A DNA stretch of 64,000 nucleotides. Origin: Areca catechu. Its lineage: Eukaryota; Streptophyta; Magnoliopsida; Arecales; Arecaceae. The stretch covers positions 81,777,157-81,841,156 of the forward strand of contig CM038053.1 in NCBI GenBank assembly GCA_021397845.1, in the 5' to 3' direction. The position numbers and the translations under genes are program-made. Of the stretch, positions 31,972-42,529 are shown in pieces (within the stretch, counting starts at the first letter, position 1; every line of letters starts with the position of its first letter). The notes below the pieces were generated by a model, which was given only the letters and a program-made list of their open reading frames with translations, did not search any database and was not told the DNA's origin.

Positions 31972-33556
31972 CTAATCCTCATCAGATGGAACATCAAGAT
32001 TGAATGGAGCACTGATCCTAGATCTAGTGGCTAATGTCCTAGGAGGTGCTAAAGCTCGATGACTCCTAGTGCGGCCGGAAGGACCAAGGCGGGTACAACC
32101 CTAGATGATCTAGTGGAAGGGGGTGAAAGAAGATCAGCTGGCATAACAAGGTCCGGTGTGGAATCACCAAGGCAGTAGTAAGAGCTAGTGTAGTGGGAGG
32201 ATCTCGACTGACCACCTCATAATCATCAGCCTCTCTGCCATCACTGTCACTGTCACCGCCCACAACTCTGTAGCTCGGTCGCCATCCTGATCACCACCCT
32301 CAATAGAATCAGCATGGTCGCTCTGGTGATCGCCGCCATCATCATCATCATCGTCATCATCATCATCATCTGATCGTGCAACTACAGGGGCTGCAGGAGG
32401 TATAAGGGATCTCAACAGACCCTCAATGCGAGAGAATCCCTCCTCCATAGATCTGCGAATCTCAACATACTCTGAGGTAGTATGTGCTCGTAGAAGCTCA
32501 ACCTCACTATGTAGCTGAGTCATCTCGCCCCTGATCTCTGTGAACTGCTCTCTGGCATGCTCCTCAAAAGATAGTCCTGTAGAAGGTGGCGGAGGAGCTG
32601 GAGTGTCAGGAGACAATGCTCTGTCTGTTTCAATGGGATATCTACTGGAGGAAAAAATGCTGGCTCAGATGGTCCAGCCTCTGCCTCTCGAATCTCATCC
32701 TCCTCATCTAGCTCCTGGCCAGACTCTCTACGAACCCATCGACCTCCAACTAACCTGTATCCCATGCGGTGCAAAGACCTCTCGTCGTACACATCTGTGT
32801 GTAGTATCTCCTTGGGGATCTCCCCCTCCAATGATACTCCACATGCTCTGAATAGTCTGGTCAATGCCATGCCGTATGGTAAACAGTGTCGGCGCTGTGT
32901 CGCAGCATCATGCATCTAAGTGAGCATCAGGGATGGAAGATCAATCTGTCTCCTCTCAATCAGGCTCGTCATCACCATCAACTCCCTCTCGATGATGAAG
33001 TCAAATCTCCCAGTCTTCGGTAGTAGAATCCGTGCAGTGATGTGGTGCAATAGGCGCATCTCCAATGACAACTGGTTCGCGGTAACTATATGATATACCG
33101 TGAACCCTCTCTCTCAAGAATGCACCTAAACGTAGCCTCTCTATCATCTACCGAAAAGACATAGACTCTCCCTCCGGGGGATCTCCCATACTCTGTTCAG
33201 AAGCTCATCTGTCAGTGAAATCTGAATACCCTGACTGAAATAGTCCACAGAAGTCGTCGACAGTCTAATGCACCATAAAACTCTCTCATTAGGTGAGGAT
33301 AGTACCTCTCCTACATGGTAGAATGGTACTAATCCTGCATCAGTGAGTACCTATCGAATACCAAAATGGTCTGTCGAGAAACACTGCAAGTTGACTCTCC
33401 TCCTTGAGGCTACTAACTTCCCCTGCCATCCTCTCTGCAGGGGGGAGCTCGGTGTGGCTGTACTGCTAGGCTGTGCTGTATCAAATCTGCCTTCGACCTC
33501 CTCTCAACACCACGACTGGGCCTCTCCCTAACTGCAAGTCTCTTCCTGGACCCCAT
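31972..33556 (-). pseudogene. Extra ORF of copia C in env-like position
   Basis: Minus-strand ORF remnant from ATG 33556 (MGSRKRLAV...) to a stop at 31972 (...VPSDED). The order is: a basic N-terminus; a middle region that includes LLPKTGRFDFIIEREL (near 33015), then HCLPYGMALTRLFRACGVSLEGE, RMGYRLVGGRWVRRE; an acidic stretch; PAPPPPSTGLSF; a coiled-coil-like part with REQFTEIRGEMTQLHSEVELLRA; a poly-Asp run; and a tail. The middle resembles the plant-only putative transposon protein domain found in such extra ORFs (my recognition, PF20167-like). Function is unknown; there is no clear signal peptide or membrane segment, so env is a positional label only. Copia D has a homologue with the same DED ending. 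Several frameshifts. Confidence 0.7.
32336..32370. repeat. CAT trinucleotide run encoding poly-Asp
   Basis: About 11 near-perfect CAT triplets (one CGT). On minus they encode the run of 11 Asp in the extra ORF, a likely site of repeat-length change. Confidence 0.85.
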
Positions 33557-33565
33557 TACAGCAAG

Positions 33566-34201
33566 CTGACCAGGGAAGAAGGAAGATATGTTTAGAACTA
33601 AGGGACTGCTACAGGCTGAATAATGAGAGTTTCATTTCTTAGATAGGTTTTGAAAACCAGTATTAACCAATTTTGTGTTGCAAACAACGTTTGAAAAAAA
33701 ATCGTAAATCAGTTTAAAGTGGCATTTTTACAATTTGATCAAATGACAATATTTTAAACATACTTTTGTTCGTTAAACATATTTGAACATTTGGAAAATA
33801 ATTTTTATAAGGCCTAAAAAATCAAAACCATGGGATTTGGGTCTAAACATTAGGGTTTTAGCAAATAGGCGAAAATGTCGCAAATATATCATGAAAACCT
33901 TTCTAAATCAACAATAAATGGATTTAGTATGTTAATTTAGATGAAAACCCAAATTATTTTGGCCAAATCAATAAACAGTATTTTTTTGTGAAAAGTGGGT
34001 GAAAATGACCAAAAGACGAGGGAAACCCAAGAAAAAATATGTTTTAAATCACTATTCCCTCAAATGGAGTTTTAGAATCCACTAAAACATAGAAATCTGT
34101 TAGATTCATGAAAAACACTCGAAAACCTCATTCACGGTTGTTTGGTTCGAAAATGTTAACACCAAAATGAGGAAAATAAAATAAAATGGAAGGGGAAATA
34201 C
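33566..34201 (-). other. Candidate leader intron upstream of the extra ORF
   Basis: On minus, CAG/GTATTT (intron start 34201) and a pyrimidine-rich TTCCTTCTTCCCTGGTCAG acceptor (intron end 33566) bracket 636 bases of AT-rich sequence without an open frame. The acceptor lies 10 bases before the ORF's ATG. Motif-level evidence only; copia D does not show the same acceptor. Confidence 0.35.
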
Positions 34202-34299
34202 CTGATTTGTGATGGATTAAGAGTAAAAGGATGGATTTGGATAGAGGGGACCACTTGCAAGAAATCGTGGGGGAAAGAAATTACAAAACCCGGTCGGCC

Positions 34300-34403
34300 T
34301 TTTTAAAAACAGTTCCTGTTTCGCAAGTGTCGACACTTCGAATGTGTCAAGTGTCACACTTGGTCAGTGTCGACACTTGACAATTTCCAAGTATCGACAC
34401 TTT
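34300..34403 (-). promoter_or_regulatory. Internal palindrome cluster with TATA-like box, copia C
   Basis: Two GTGTCGACAC cores (34327 and 34367), a GTGTCACAC variant and a GTATCGACAC variant at 34324-34403 lie on the downstream side of RNase H. They are followed on minus by GTTTTTAAAAA (34300-34310). This repeats the arrangement of the LTR promoter inside the element, upstream of the extra ORF. Copia D has the same pair at 44801-44892. Confidence 0.6.
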
Positions 34404-34559
34404 GCCAAAAAATCGAGAAAATCCGAAAATTTTTGAAAATAAAAAACTTTGATAAGGTTTTTGGGGCTTTAATCAAGAGGTTTGAGCTCTAGGATTTAGG
34501 TTTTAATTATACTAAGAGAGTTCTAGGAGAATGGATCAATGACACCTAACTCTCTTCTA

Positions 34560-37500
34560 ATCAGACAGAACGTATCCTCACTTAAAGGCTGGTAAACACA
34601 TCTGCTAACTGATCATTAGTACAAACAAAATCAAGAATAACATTAGCATTTTGTACATGATCTCTTATGAAATGATGTCTTATTTCAATGTGTTTACTTC
34701 TTGAATGTTGCACAGGATTTTTAGATAGGTTGATTGCACTAGTATTGTCACATCTTATGGGTGTCTTAGTTAGTTTAATGCCAAAATCTTTGAGTTGTTG
34801 TTTGATCTAGAGGATTTGAGCACAACAGCTTCTAGCTGCTATATATTCGGCTTCCACCGTAGATAGAGTAACTGAGTTCTGTTTCTTGCTACTCCAAGAG
34901 ATCAATTTACTCCAAGAAACTGACAGGTTCCACTAGTACTTTTACGATCAAGTTTACGTCCAGCAAGTCAGCATCAGAATAAGCAATCAACTCAAATAAA
35001 GAATCTAGAGTACCATAAACCATTTCAATTGAGCTAGATAGATATCTACGTATGCGTTTAACTGCCAAAAGATGAGACTCTTTAGGATTAGACTGATATC
35101 TAGCACACATACAGACACTAAACATGATATCTAGCCTACTGGCAGTAAGATATAACAATGAACGATCATGCCATGATATAATTTTTGGTCTATAGACTTA
35201 CCTGATTCATCCTTGTCAAGTCTACATGTAGAGCTCATAGGGGTACCTAAAGGCTTAGTGTTCCATCCCAAACTTCTTGAGTATTTCTTTTGTGTATTTG
35301 TTTGGTTGATGAAGATCCCCTCTTGGTTTGCCTTATTTGGAGTTCGCGGAAGAAATTCAGTTCTCCCATCATGCTCATCTCGAACTCACCCTGCATTAAC
35401 TTTGCAAATCTTAACAAAGAGATTCATTAGTAGCACCAAATATTATATCATCTATATAGATTTGTACTACTAAGAGATCATCATTCTTTTTTTTTAAAAC
35501 AAAGTTTTTATCTACATTATCTCTAGTAAAATCATTTTTGAGCAAAAGGGAGCTTAAACGATCATAACCAAGCTCTTGGAGCTTATTTCAATCCATATAA
35601 AGCTTTATGAAGTTTATAACATATTTGGAAATTCAGAATTTTCAAAACCAGGGGGTTGCTCAATGTAAACTTCTTCTTCAATTAATCCATTTAAAAAGGC
35701 ACTTTTAACATCCATTTGATATAGTTTAAAATTCATGAAGCAAGCAAAAGCCAACATAGCCTAATTGCTTCAAGTCTAGCTACAGGAGCAAAGGTTTCAT
35801 CAAAATCTATCCCTTCCTCCTGATTGTATCCTTTGCAACTAGTCTAGCTTATTTCTAGTTACTACTCTATTTTCATCAGTTTTATTTCAAAAAACCCATT
35901 TTTGTACCAATAATTGAAGTGTTTGAAGGCCTATCTACTAATATCCAAATATATTCTTTTTAAATTGATTAAGTTCATCTTGCATAGCATTTATCTAATT
36001 ATTATCACATTCAGCTTCCTCATAGTTTTAGGTTCAATTAGACTCAAAAGCTAAATAATCACAGATATTTCTAAGGATGATCGAGTACTTACACCTTTAG
36101 ATGGATCACCTATATTAGTTCTTTTGGGTGTCCATGAGCATACCTCTATTCTTTTGGTAATGGATCAACAGTTGAGTATTTTCATCACCTTGTGCTTGAT
36201 CTCCTTCAGTGTTTTGATCATCGTTCTGTTCTTGGTAAGCCCTTCATTGTTGTTTGTTTCTTCAGTTTCTTGCTACCTGTTTCATCAAAAAGTACATCTT
36301 CTTTTTTGAAGATTTTTGGTTAGTTTTATCAAATACCATAGTATGGATTCTTTAACAACAAGTGTTCTTCTGTTGAGACCCTGTATGCCTTACTAGATGT
36401 GGAGTAGCCTAGAAAGACTCCCCATCTGATTTGGCATCAAATTTACTCAATTATCTTTACCATTGTTTAAGATGAAACAACAGCATCCAAAAATTTGAAA
36501 ATAGAATTGAGGGTTTTCTACCCTTCCAAAGCTCATAAGGTGTTTTCTTTAAATCGGTCGAATTAAAACTCGATTTAAAATATAGCATGCAGTATTTATG
36601 GCTTCCACCAAAAATATCTATGTAATCATTTTCACAAAGCATGGTACGTGCCATTTCTTCAAGAGTTCTATTTTTTCCTTTCTACTATCCATTTTGTTGA
36701 GGTGTCCTAGGTGTAGAAAATTATGATGAATTCCATTTTCAATACAAATTTATCAAATCGATATTTTTAAATTCGGTTCCATGATCACTTCTCAAAGATA
36801 CTACTGAAACACCTTTTTCATTCAAAACCTTTTATGAAATCTAATAAATTCAAAAAAAGTTTCATCTTTATGTGCTAAAAACATGACCCATGTAAATCAT
36901 GAGAAATCATCTACAATGACTAGACCAAACTTCTTACCTCCCAAACTAGATGTTCTAGTTGGTCCAAGAGTTCCATGTGAAGCAATTCCAAAGGTCTAGA
37001 TGTAGAGATTACTCCTTTTGGCTTGAAAGAGGATTTTGTTTGTTTTCTAGTTGACATGCACTGCAAATCTTATCTTTTTCAAATTGAGTTTAGGCAAATC
37101 CTTTACCAAGTTCTTTTTGCTAAGTTTGAAATTAAATGCATGCTTGCATGTCCTAGTCTCGATGCCTAAACCAACTAGTTTCATCGATCTTGGCTTCCAT
37201 TGCCACTAGACATTGACCTTTCTGAATAGGGAGATTATCAAGATCAACCATATAAATATTGCCATGCCTATGACCAATGAACTTAATGCCATTATCATCT
37301 AGACTAGAAAAATGCACAAAGAAGATTCAAAAACACTTTAAAATTTTGTCACAAAACTGACTAATGCTAAGCAAGTTATTTTAAACCATCAACATATAAT
37401 ACATTATCAATATAAGAGGTAGGGATGATATGGATTTTACCAATACCGATAATTTTGCCCTTTGCATTATCACCAAAGTTACATTGCCACCATTTGATAT

Positions 37501-37640
37501 GTGAGTGACGAGAACTGCTCCACATCTCCTGTCAATATGCCTTAGCAATTGCTATCAAGGTACCACATCCTTTTCTTATTGGTTGCAAGGCATACCTGCA
37601 ATAAAGATCAAGTGGAGACTTTAGGTACCCAAGCCATCTT
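34560..37640 (-). pseudogene. Copia C pol: protease, integrase, RT, RNase H
   Basis: From right to left on minus: KRMWYLDSNC..GILTGD, a decayed protease site (usual form YLDSGCSRHMTGD); GGNVTFGDNAKGKI; NLLSISQFC; the GAG_pre-integrase region; integrase with LRSDHGTEFKN (catalytic Asp) and FSTPRTPQQNG next to the Glu motif; MARTMLCEN (36654 down); KKTPYELWKGRKP. RT follows, with YQMDVKSAFLNG, EEEVYIEQPPGFE and an intact YIDD in QIYIDDIIFGATNES (about 35460-35430). RNase H ends with YSDAD and SKHIDIRHHFIRDHV near 34670. Many frameshifts and stops, but catalytic motifs are still readable. Confidence 0.88.
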
Positions 37641-37849
37641 GGGTCATTTTTGGTTAGTGGCATTGGTTTCATTTCGGAACCCAACTTTCTTAGTGTTATT
37701 TAACTTTCTTTTGTTGCACATATAAGATTTGTATCTTTTGATACCACAAGTATAGCAAGTAATGGATGAAGATGCGACACAAAAAATTTTTAAAGAGTTT
37801 CTGTTTCTTATGAGTTCTGAATCCTAAACCTGCTTTGTCAATACTGCTC

Positions 37850-39301
37850 TTTGGTTATTTAAGAGTAAATTCATTTTTTCAGAACTGTAAGTAATTTTTC
37901 CTACAAAAGATTTTAGTTTTTCAATTTCTTCTTTATATCTTTTATTTCATTTAAAATTTCTTGCTTTGTTTTGACAAATTTTCATTTGAAAGTAATCACT
38001 TTTCTTTTTAAAGATATCCTTTTCTTTTTCAGTGCCATAATCTTATCATTTAATTTTTTAGTTTTGTATAAAGAGACATTCATTTTCATTTGAAAGGTTG
38101 TTATTTTTTTGGCTAGATCCAAATTTTGCTTCTTTAAATCTTTATGTTTTGATTTTAAATTTTGAAATTCTATGACTAGTTTCGTTAAAAACTTCATGAA
38201 GCTCATCAAAAGTAAATTCATTTTCAGTTTCAGAACATACCTCATCATGATCGGCCATCAGACAGAAGTTTGCTACCTCCTGCTGTTCCTCCTCAGAACT
38301 GGAGTCTTCACTTTTACTCCAGGTTGCCATCATGGCTTTCTTCTTAGCTTTCTTCTACTTTTCTTTTACAAGAGGTTTTCTTTAACGGAGCAGTCTACCT
38401 TGAAATGCCCAGGTTTTTTGCACTCAAAACTGTAGGCTGCTCCTTCTTTCTTTGTCCTTCTCTTTACTCGGCTCACCTTTCAGAGGTTTCTTCTGTAGTT
38501 AAACTTTTTCTTCCTCATGAACCTTCTGAATTTTCTTGCTAATAGAGCTATTTCATCTTCTTCATCATCTTCTTCGGAGTCTTCGCTTGAGTCCTCTCTA
38601 GCAATAGATTTGAACGATTGCCTTCTCTTTTTATCGACCTCTCCATTCTTTTGTTGAGGGAGAGCTCATAAGTCATTAAAGAACCCAATAGTTTTTCCAA
38701 CGGAGAGTGTTGACATCCTTAGCTTCTTCAATAGCAGTGACCTTTGCATCCCAAGAAGCTGGTAGAGACCTGAGAAGTTTATTCACAAGTTCACTGTTAG
38801 AAATAATTTTTCCTAGGCTTCTCATGTCATTCACATATATTTATGAACCTAGTATACATTTCACTGACTTAGTAGGTTCCATTTTAAACATTTCATATGT
38901 GTGAATAAGCATGTTGACCTTGGTGGTTTTCACTTGGTGTGTACCCTCATGGGTAACCTCAAGTATATCCTAATCTCCTTGGCGGAGAGACAATTTGATA
39001 TTCTATTAAATTCACTTGGATCAAAGAACGAAATAAAAAGTTCATAGCCTTAGCATTAAGCTCAATTTGCTTAATTGTCATTCTCATCCCAATCATCTTC
39101 CATTTTTAGAGTGAGAATGCCATTAATCAACATTCTAGGCTGATGAGGACCTTTTACAATTGTCCTCCCACAAATTATAATCAAGAGCTTGAATAAATAT
39201 GCGCATGCGTGTCTTCTAGTATGTGTAATTTGTGCCATTAAAAAGTGGGGGACGTTTGAAGCTTGACCTTCAACAATACCCATTCCTATTGGGACTGCCA
39301 T
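37850..39301 (-). pseudogene. Copia C gag
   Basis: Starts at ATG 39301 (MAVPIGMGIVEGQ). After a frameshift it reads the N-terminal block PPLFNGTNYTYWKTRMRIFI (UBN2-type gag). A zinc knuckle FECKKPGHFKVDC lies at about 38440-38395; its first Cys pair is decayed. Then an acidic part (SEDSSSEEEQQEVANF) and a strongly predicted coiled coil (KLVIEFQNLKSKHKDLKKQNLDLAKKI..., 38150-37982). The long C-terminal coiled coil after the knuckle is typical of Sirevirus gag. Confidence 0.85.
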
Positions 39302-39343
39302 GATCTTTTCCTCAAGATCCTTGACCTACAAGAGAGTACCGGT

Positions 39344-39355
39344 GCTCTGATACCA
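39344..39355 (-). promoter_or_regulatory. Primer-binding site of copia C
   Basis: On minus TGGTATCAGAGC, exact initiator tRNA-Met match, two bases from the 5' LTR at 39358. Confidence 0.93.
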
Positions 39356-39357
39356 CT

Positions 39358-40799
39358 TGTTGCCCAGAAATGGAGCCAAAGAGGGGGGGTGAATTGGATC
39401 TTTTAATAAATTAAGATAATAATATGAGGGACTAGTGGTGCTTGTGAACAATGATGAATCAATGCAAGATGTTAGCAATAATTAAAGAGCAAGAGAGGAG
39501 AGAGTAATCACACGCAAACACAAGTTTATAGTGGTTCGGTGCAAACCTAGCACCTACATCCACTCCCCAAGCCATCCCTTGGAAATTTCACTATAATCCA
39601 AACTAGATTACAGTTGACTTGTTTTTCACAAGGCTCACAAGTCAAACCTAAGTTGGTTTTGTCACTTAGGCTTACCAACAAACCTTAACACTTGTTTTGT
39701 CTTCGGGCTTCACAATTAACCCTAGTTGGTTTTATTTCCTTTTGGCTCACCAATAAACCACAATAACCTTCTTTTCAAGACACCCTTGAAAGCAAGGTCA
39801 AAACACAAAAAAATGATACAATTTAAAACTAAATAAACTCTCTTCAAGAGTAGATTGGAATCTTTGAAGCTCAAGTAGATGCTTTGTCTTCACTCTTCTT
39901 GGAATCTCCTTCAAAGTGCCTCTTTTGGAATGAAATAAGGATGAGCTTGTAGGCTTTTCAAGGAATCAAACTATACGAGGCTTTTGATGTGAAGTATTTG
40001 AGAGAATATTGGCTTTTTGGCTTTGAGTAGACTTGATGCACTTCAATACACTTTCATTACACTTGCATATCTTTAAAATGAGGTTGGTGGAGGTTAATAT
40101 ACCAAGAACCTTCCAAAAAATAGTTTGTGACCGTTGGTACCTCGGAAATAGCCGTTTGGAGCTTGAAAAGCAAGTTCTGCAAGCCAGAAAAATATATCCG
40201 TTAGAGCTGTCAGGCTGCAAGTGTCGACACTTGACTGTCAGGTGTCGACACTTGGCTGTCAAGTGTCGACACTTGATCTCTGGTGTCGACACTTGAACAT
40301 TCAAGTGTCGACACTTTGATGCACAGATATCGACACTTGACACAAAATCCTCAATACCAAGTTATATTTTCAAAGATTCTCAGGCCTTGAGTCTACACTT
40401 GGAACCTAAGTGTCGACACTTGGTATCGACACTTGAATATAGGTATCGACACTTGCGTGCCAAGGATTTTTGTCTGTGCCAAATGCTGATTGTCGACACT
40501 TGAACTGTCCAGGTATCGACACTTGAGACTGAAAAATCTCAGATTCAAGTGTAAATACCTCGAAATAAATATAAATTCTAGAAAAACATAAACCATAATA
40601 TTTAAACATTTAGATGCTCTTTTTCAATAAAGAGATGCCCGATTTGTGAGAATTACTCCATTCCTATTATGTGCCATAAACCATAATTTTTGAAATTTTG
40701 AGGTGCTTTCTTTCCTGAAACTCACACTTGAAATCCTCATTAGAATACAATATGCACTCAATGTTTTGTTATTCATCAAAATCACTGGGTGAGCCAACA
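39358..40799 (-). repeat. 5' LTR of copia C
   Basis: 1442 bp, TGTTGCCCAG to GAGCCAACA on plus. The palindrome array at 40219-40530 has five consecutive exact GTGTCGACAC cores, three of them in the 21-bp-spaced block (five in the 3' LTR). Several cores have decayed to TATCGACAC, the pattern expected of CpG loss. Confidence 0.93.
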
Positions 40800-40804
40800 A
40801 TGCT

Positions 40805-41238
40805 TCATCACCATGAGTCGACACTTAACCCAAATCTTGAAATCAGCATGTTTTGTATCCTATTTGTCTCAGGCCTTGAGTCAACACTTGGCTATCATGA
40901 TCAACACTTCTGCATGCCGGCTAAAATTTTTTATATCGTATCAGCTCAAGCCTCTGTGAGTCAACACCTGAGTCGACACTTGATTGAAATAGTGCTGAGA
41001 CTTGTCCAAACTAAAATTTGAGCTCTTCAAAGTCTTTCTCATGTTCCAAAGGCCATGTAGCTTAAAAATTTATGATCTTAAGTGACTTCTTCAATTGAAT
41101 GACAAGCATTTCGATCTTACAATACAAACCGACCTTGATGAGTACCTAAATCTGATAAACATACTGTAATTTCATAATTAGTACTCCCACATACTTTAGT
41201 ACTTTGTTATTCATCAAAATCAAGACATGAGTCAACCA
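40805..41238 (-). repeat. 3' LTR of copia D, right part
   Basis: Continuation of 29063-29880 beyond copia C. It contains degenerate GAGTCGACACTT words (40815-40985) and ends GAGTCAACCA before the PPT. Matches 52745-53218 in the 5' LTR. Confidence 0.85.
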
Positions 41239-41251
41239 TATCCCCCTTTTT
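41239..41251 (-). promoter_or_regulatory. Polypurine tract of copia D
   Basis: On minus AAAAAGGGGGATA beside the 3' LTR end. Same location and form as in copia C. Confidence 0.8.
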
Positions 41252-42529
41252 GATGATGACAAAATCTTTAGTATATAAAACATGGTACGCAAAAGATTAG
41301 CTATATCATAGCAATTGACTATAAGTGTCGAGTAATGTTGTAATGAAGATCATAGGGCAAAGTTTCATCATTTAGCATGTAACTTGAATAAATTCAATTC
41401 ATATATCTACAATGTATCGATACTTAACCCAGCATATTAGATCTAGGATAAAGAATGTATCAAAGCATATGCATATATAAGAGTGGAATGATCAGTAGCC
41501 TCAATTAGAGAAAATGAATAGCAATAATGCATAGTCGGGAATCGAATGCTGTATCAAAATTTTACATAATCAGAGTGATTGATATTAATTTCAATCAAAG
41601 CAAGATATATAATAATCATGCATAGTAGAGTAGATTGGTTTTGAATAAACTTGAATAAAAAAAAAAATCAAAGCACTAAATTTTAACATGTATCAAGAAA
41701 TAAGTGTATAAAATCATATGATATTCGAGTAAGTTTGAAATTGAGTAGTTTTTTTTAAGTCAAAGAGTATTAGAGTGATCAAATTTTTTATTCAAAGATT
41801 TTTAGAGCAAATGGTTTTGAGAAAGAATGTATTAGAGTGAAATATAATTTGAAAGAATGAGTATCAGAGCAAAATCAGTTTGAAACAAAATGAGAGTGTT
41901 AGAGCAAACTCTTTAAGAAAAAAAAGAGTATCAGAGCAAATAATGCAAAGATTGAGCTTCCCCTCATACATGATCTGAAATATTTTTCAAACTTTTTCAA
42001 ATAAGGCTCATATGTATTAGCATTTTTCAAAAATATCTTCAAAGTTTAGAATTTTTCCTCTTTAATATTTTCTTCTCCCCTTACTTATTTTTTCCTATAT
42101 GTTTATTACTTATTACTTCTTCTCCCCATTTTTTTTTTTCTTTTTCTCCCCTTTTTGTACTTTCTTTGATACCATACCTATAATAGTACCATAATTCCCT
42201 CCTCCTTTTTGTCATCATGAAAAGGTGAAAGACAATACAAAGTAGAGAAATAAGTAACAAACCTTTTCCTCAAGGTAGGGATAAGTGGAGAATAGTAAGA
42301 AGAAGTATCAAAGCCAATACAAGTAAAGAGTGAAGCATGAACACACAAGTAAAAAACACATGAAGGAATCATATATATAATTCCAAACATTTACAAATAT
42401 ACTCCAACAAGAGAGTATCATAGATACAAGCAAGTAATACACTGATACAAACATACATATGTCTGATATACTGATACACATGTAAAACAAAAATACAACT
42501 AACTCATATACTGACCACTCCTAGTGGGC
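41252..42529 (-). other. 3' non-coding region of copia D
   Basis: AT-rich, no coding motif. Repeated GAGTATCAGAGC/TTAGAGC phrases at 41765-41940 parallel those in copia C at 31745-31800. Short frames at 42178-42490 have no support. Confidence 0.6.

Larger units (their letters stand above)
29881..40799 (-). mobile_element. Copia C: complete Sirevirus-type element
   Basis: LTRs at 29881-31374 and 39358-40799 have TGTTGCCCAG...CAA(C/T)A ends. The 5-bp duplication ATGCT is perfect (29876-29880 and 40800-40804). On minus the order is 5' LTR, PBS (39344-39355), gag, protease, integrase, RT, RNase H, an extra ORF in the env-like position, PPT (31375-31388) and 3' LTR. Length is 10.9 kb. Gag has a zinc knuckle and a long coiled coil, and the PPT is G-rich, as in Sireviruses. 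Coding regions carry many stops and frameshifts. It inserted into the 3' LTR of the related copia D. Confidence 0.93.
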
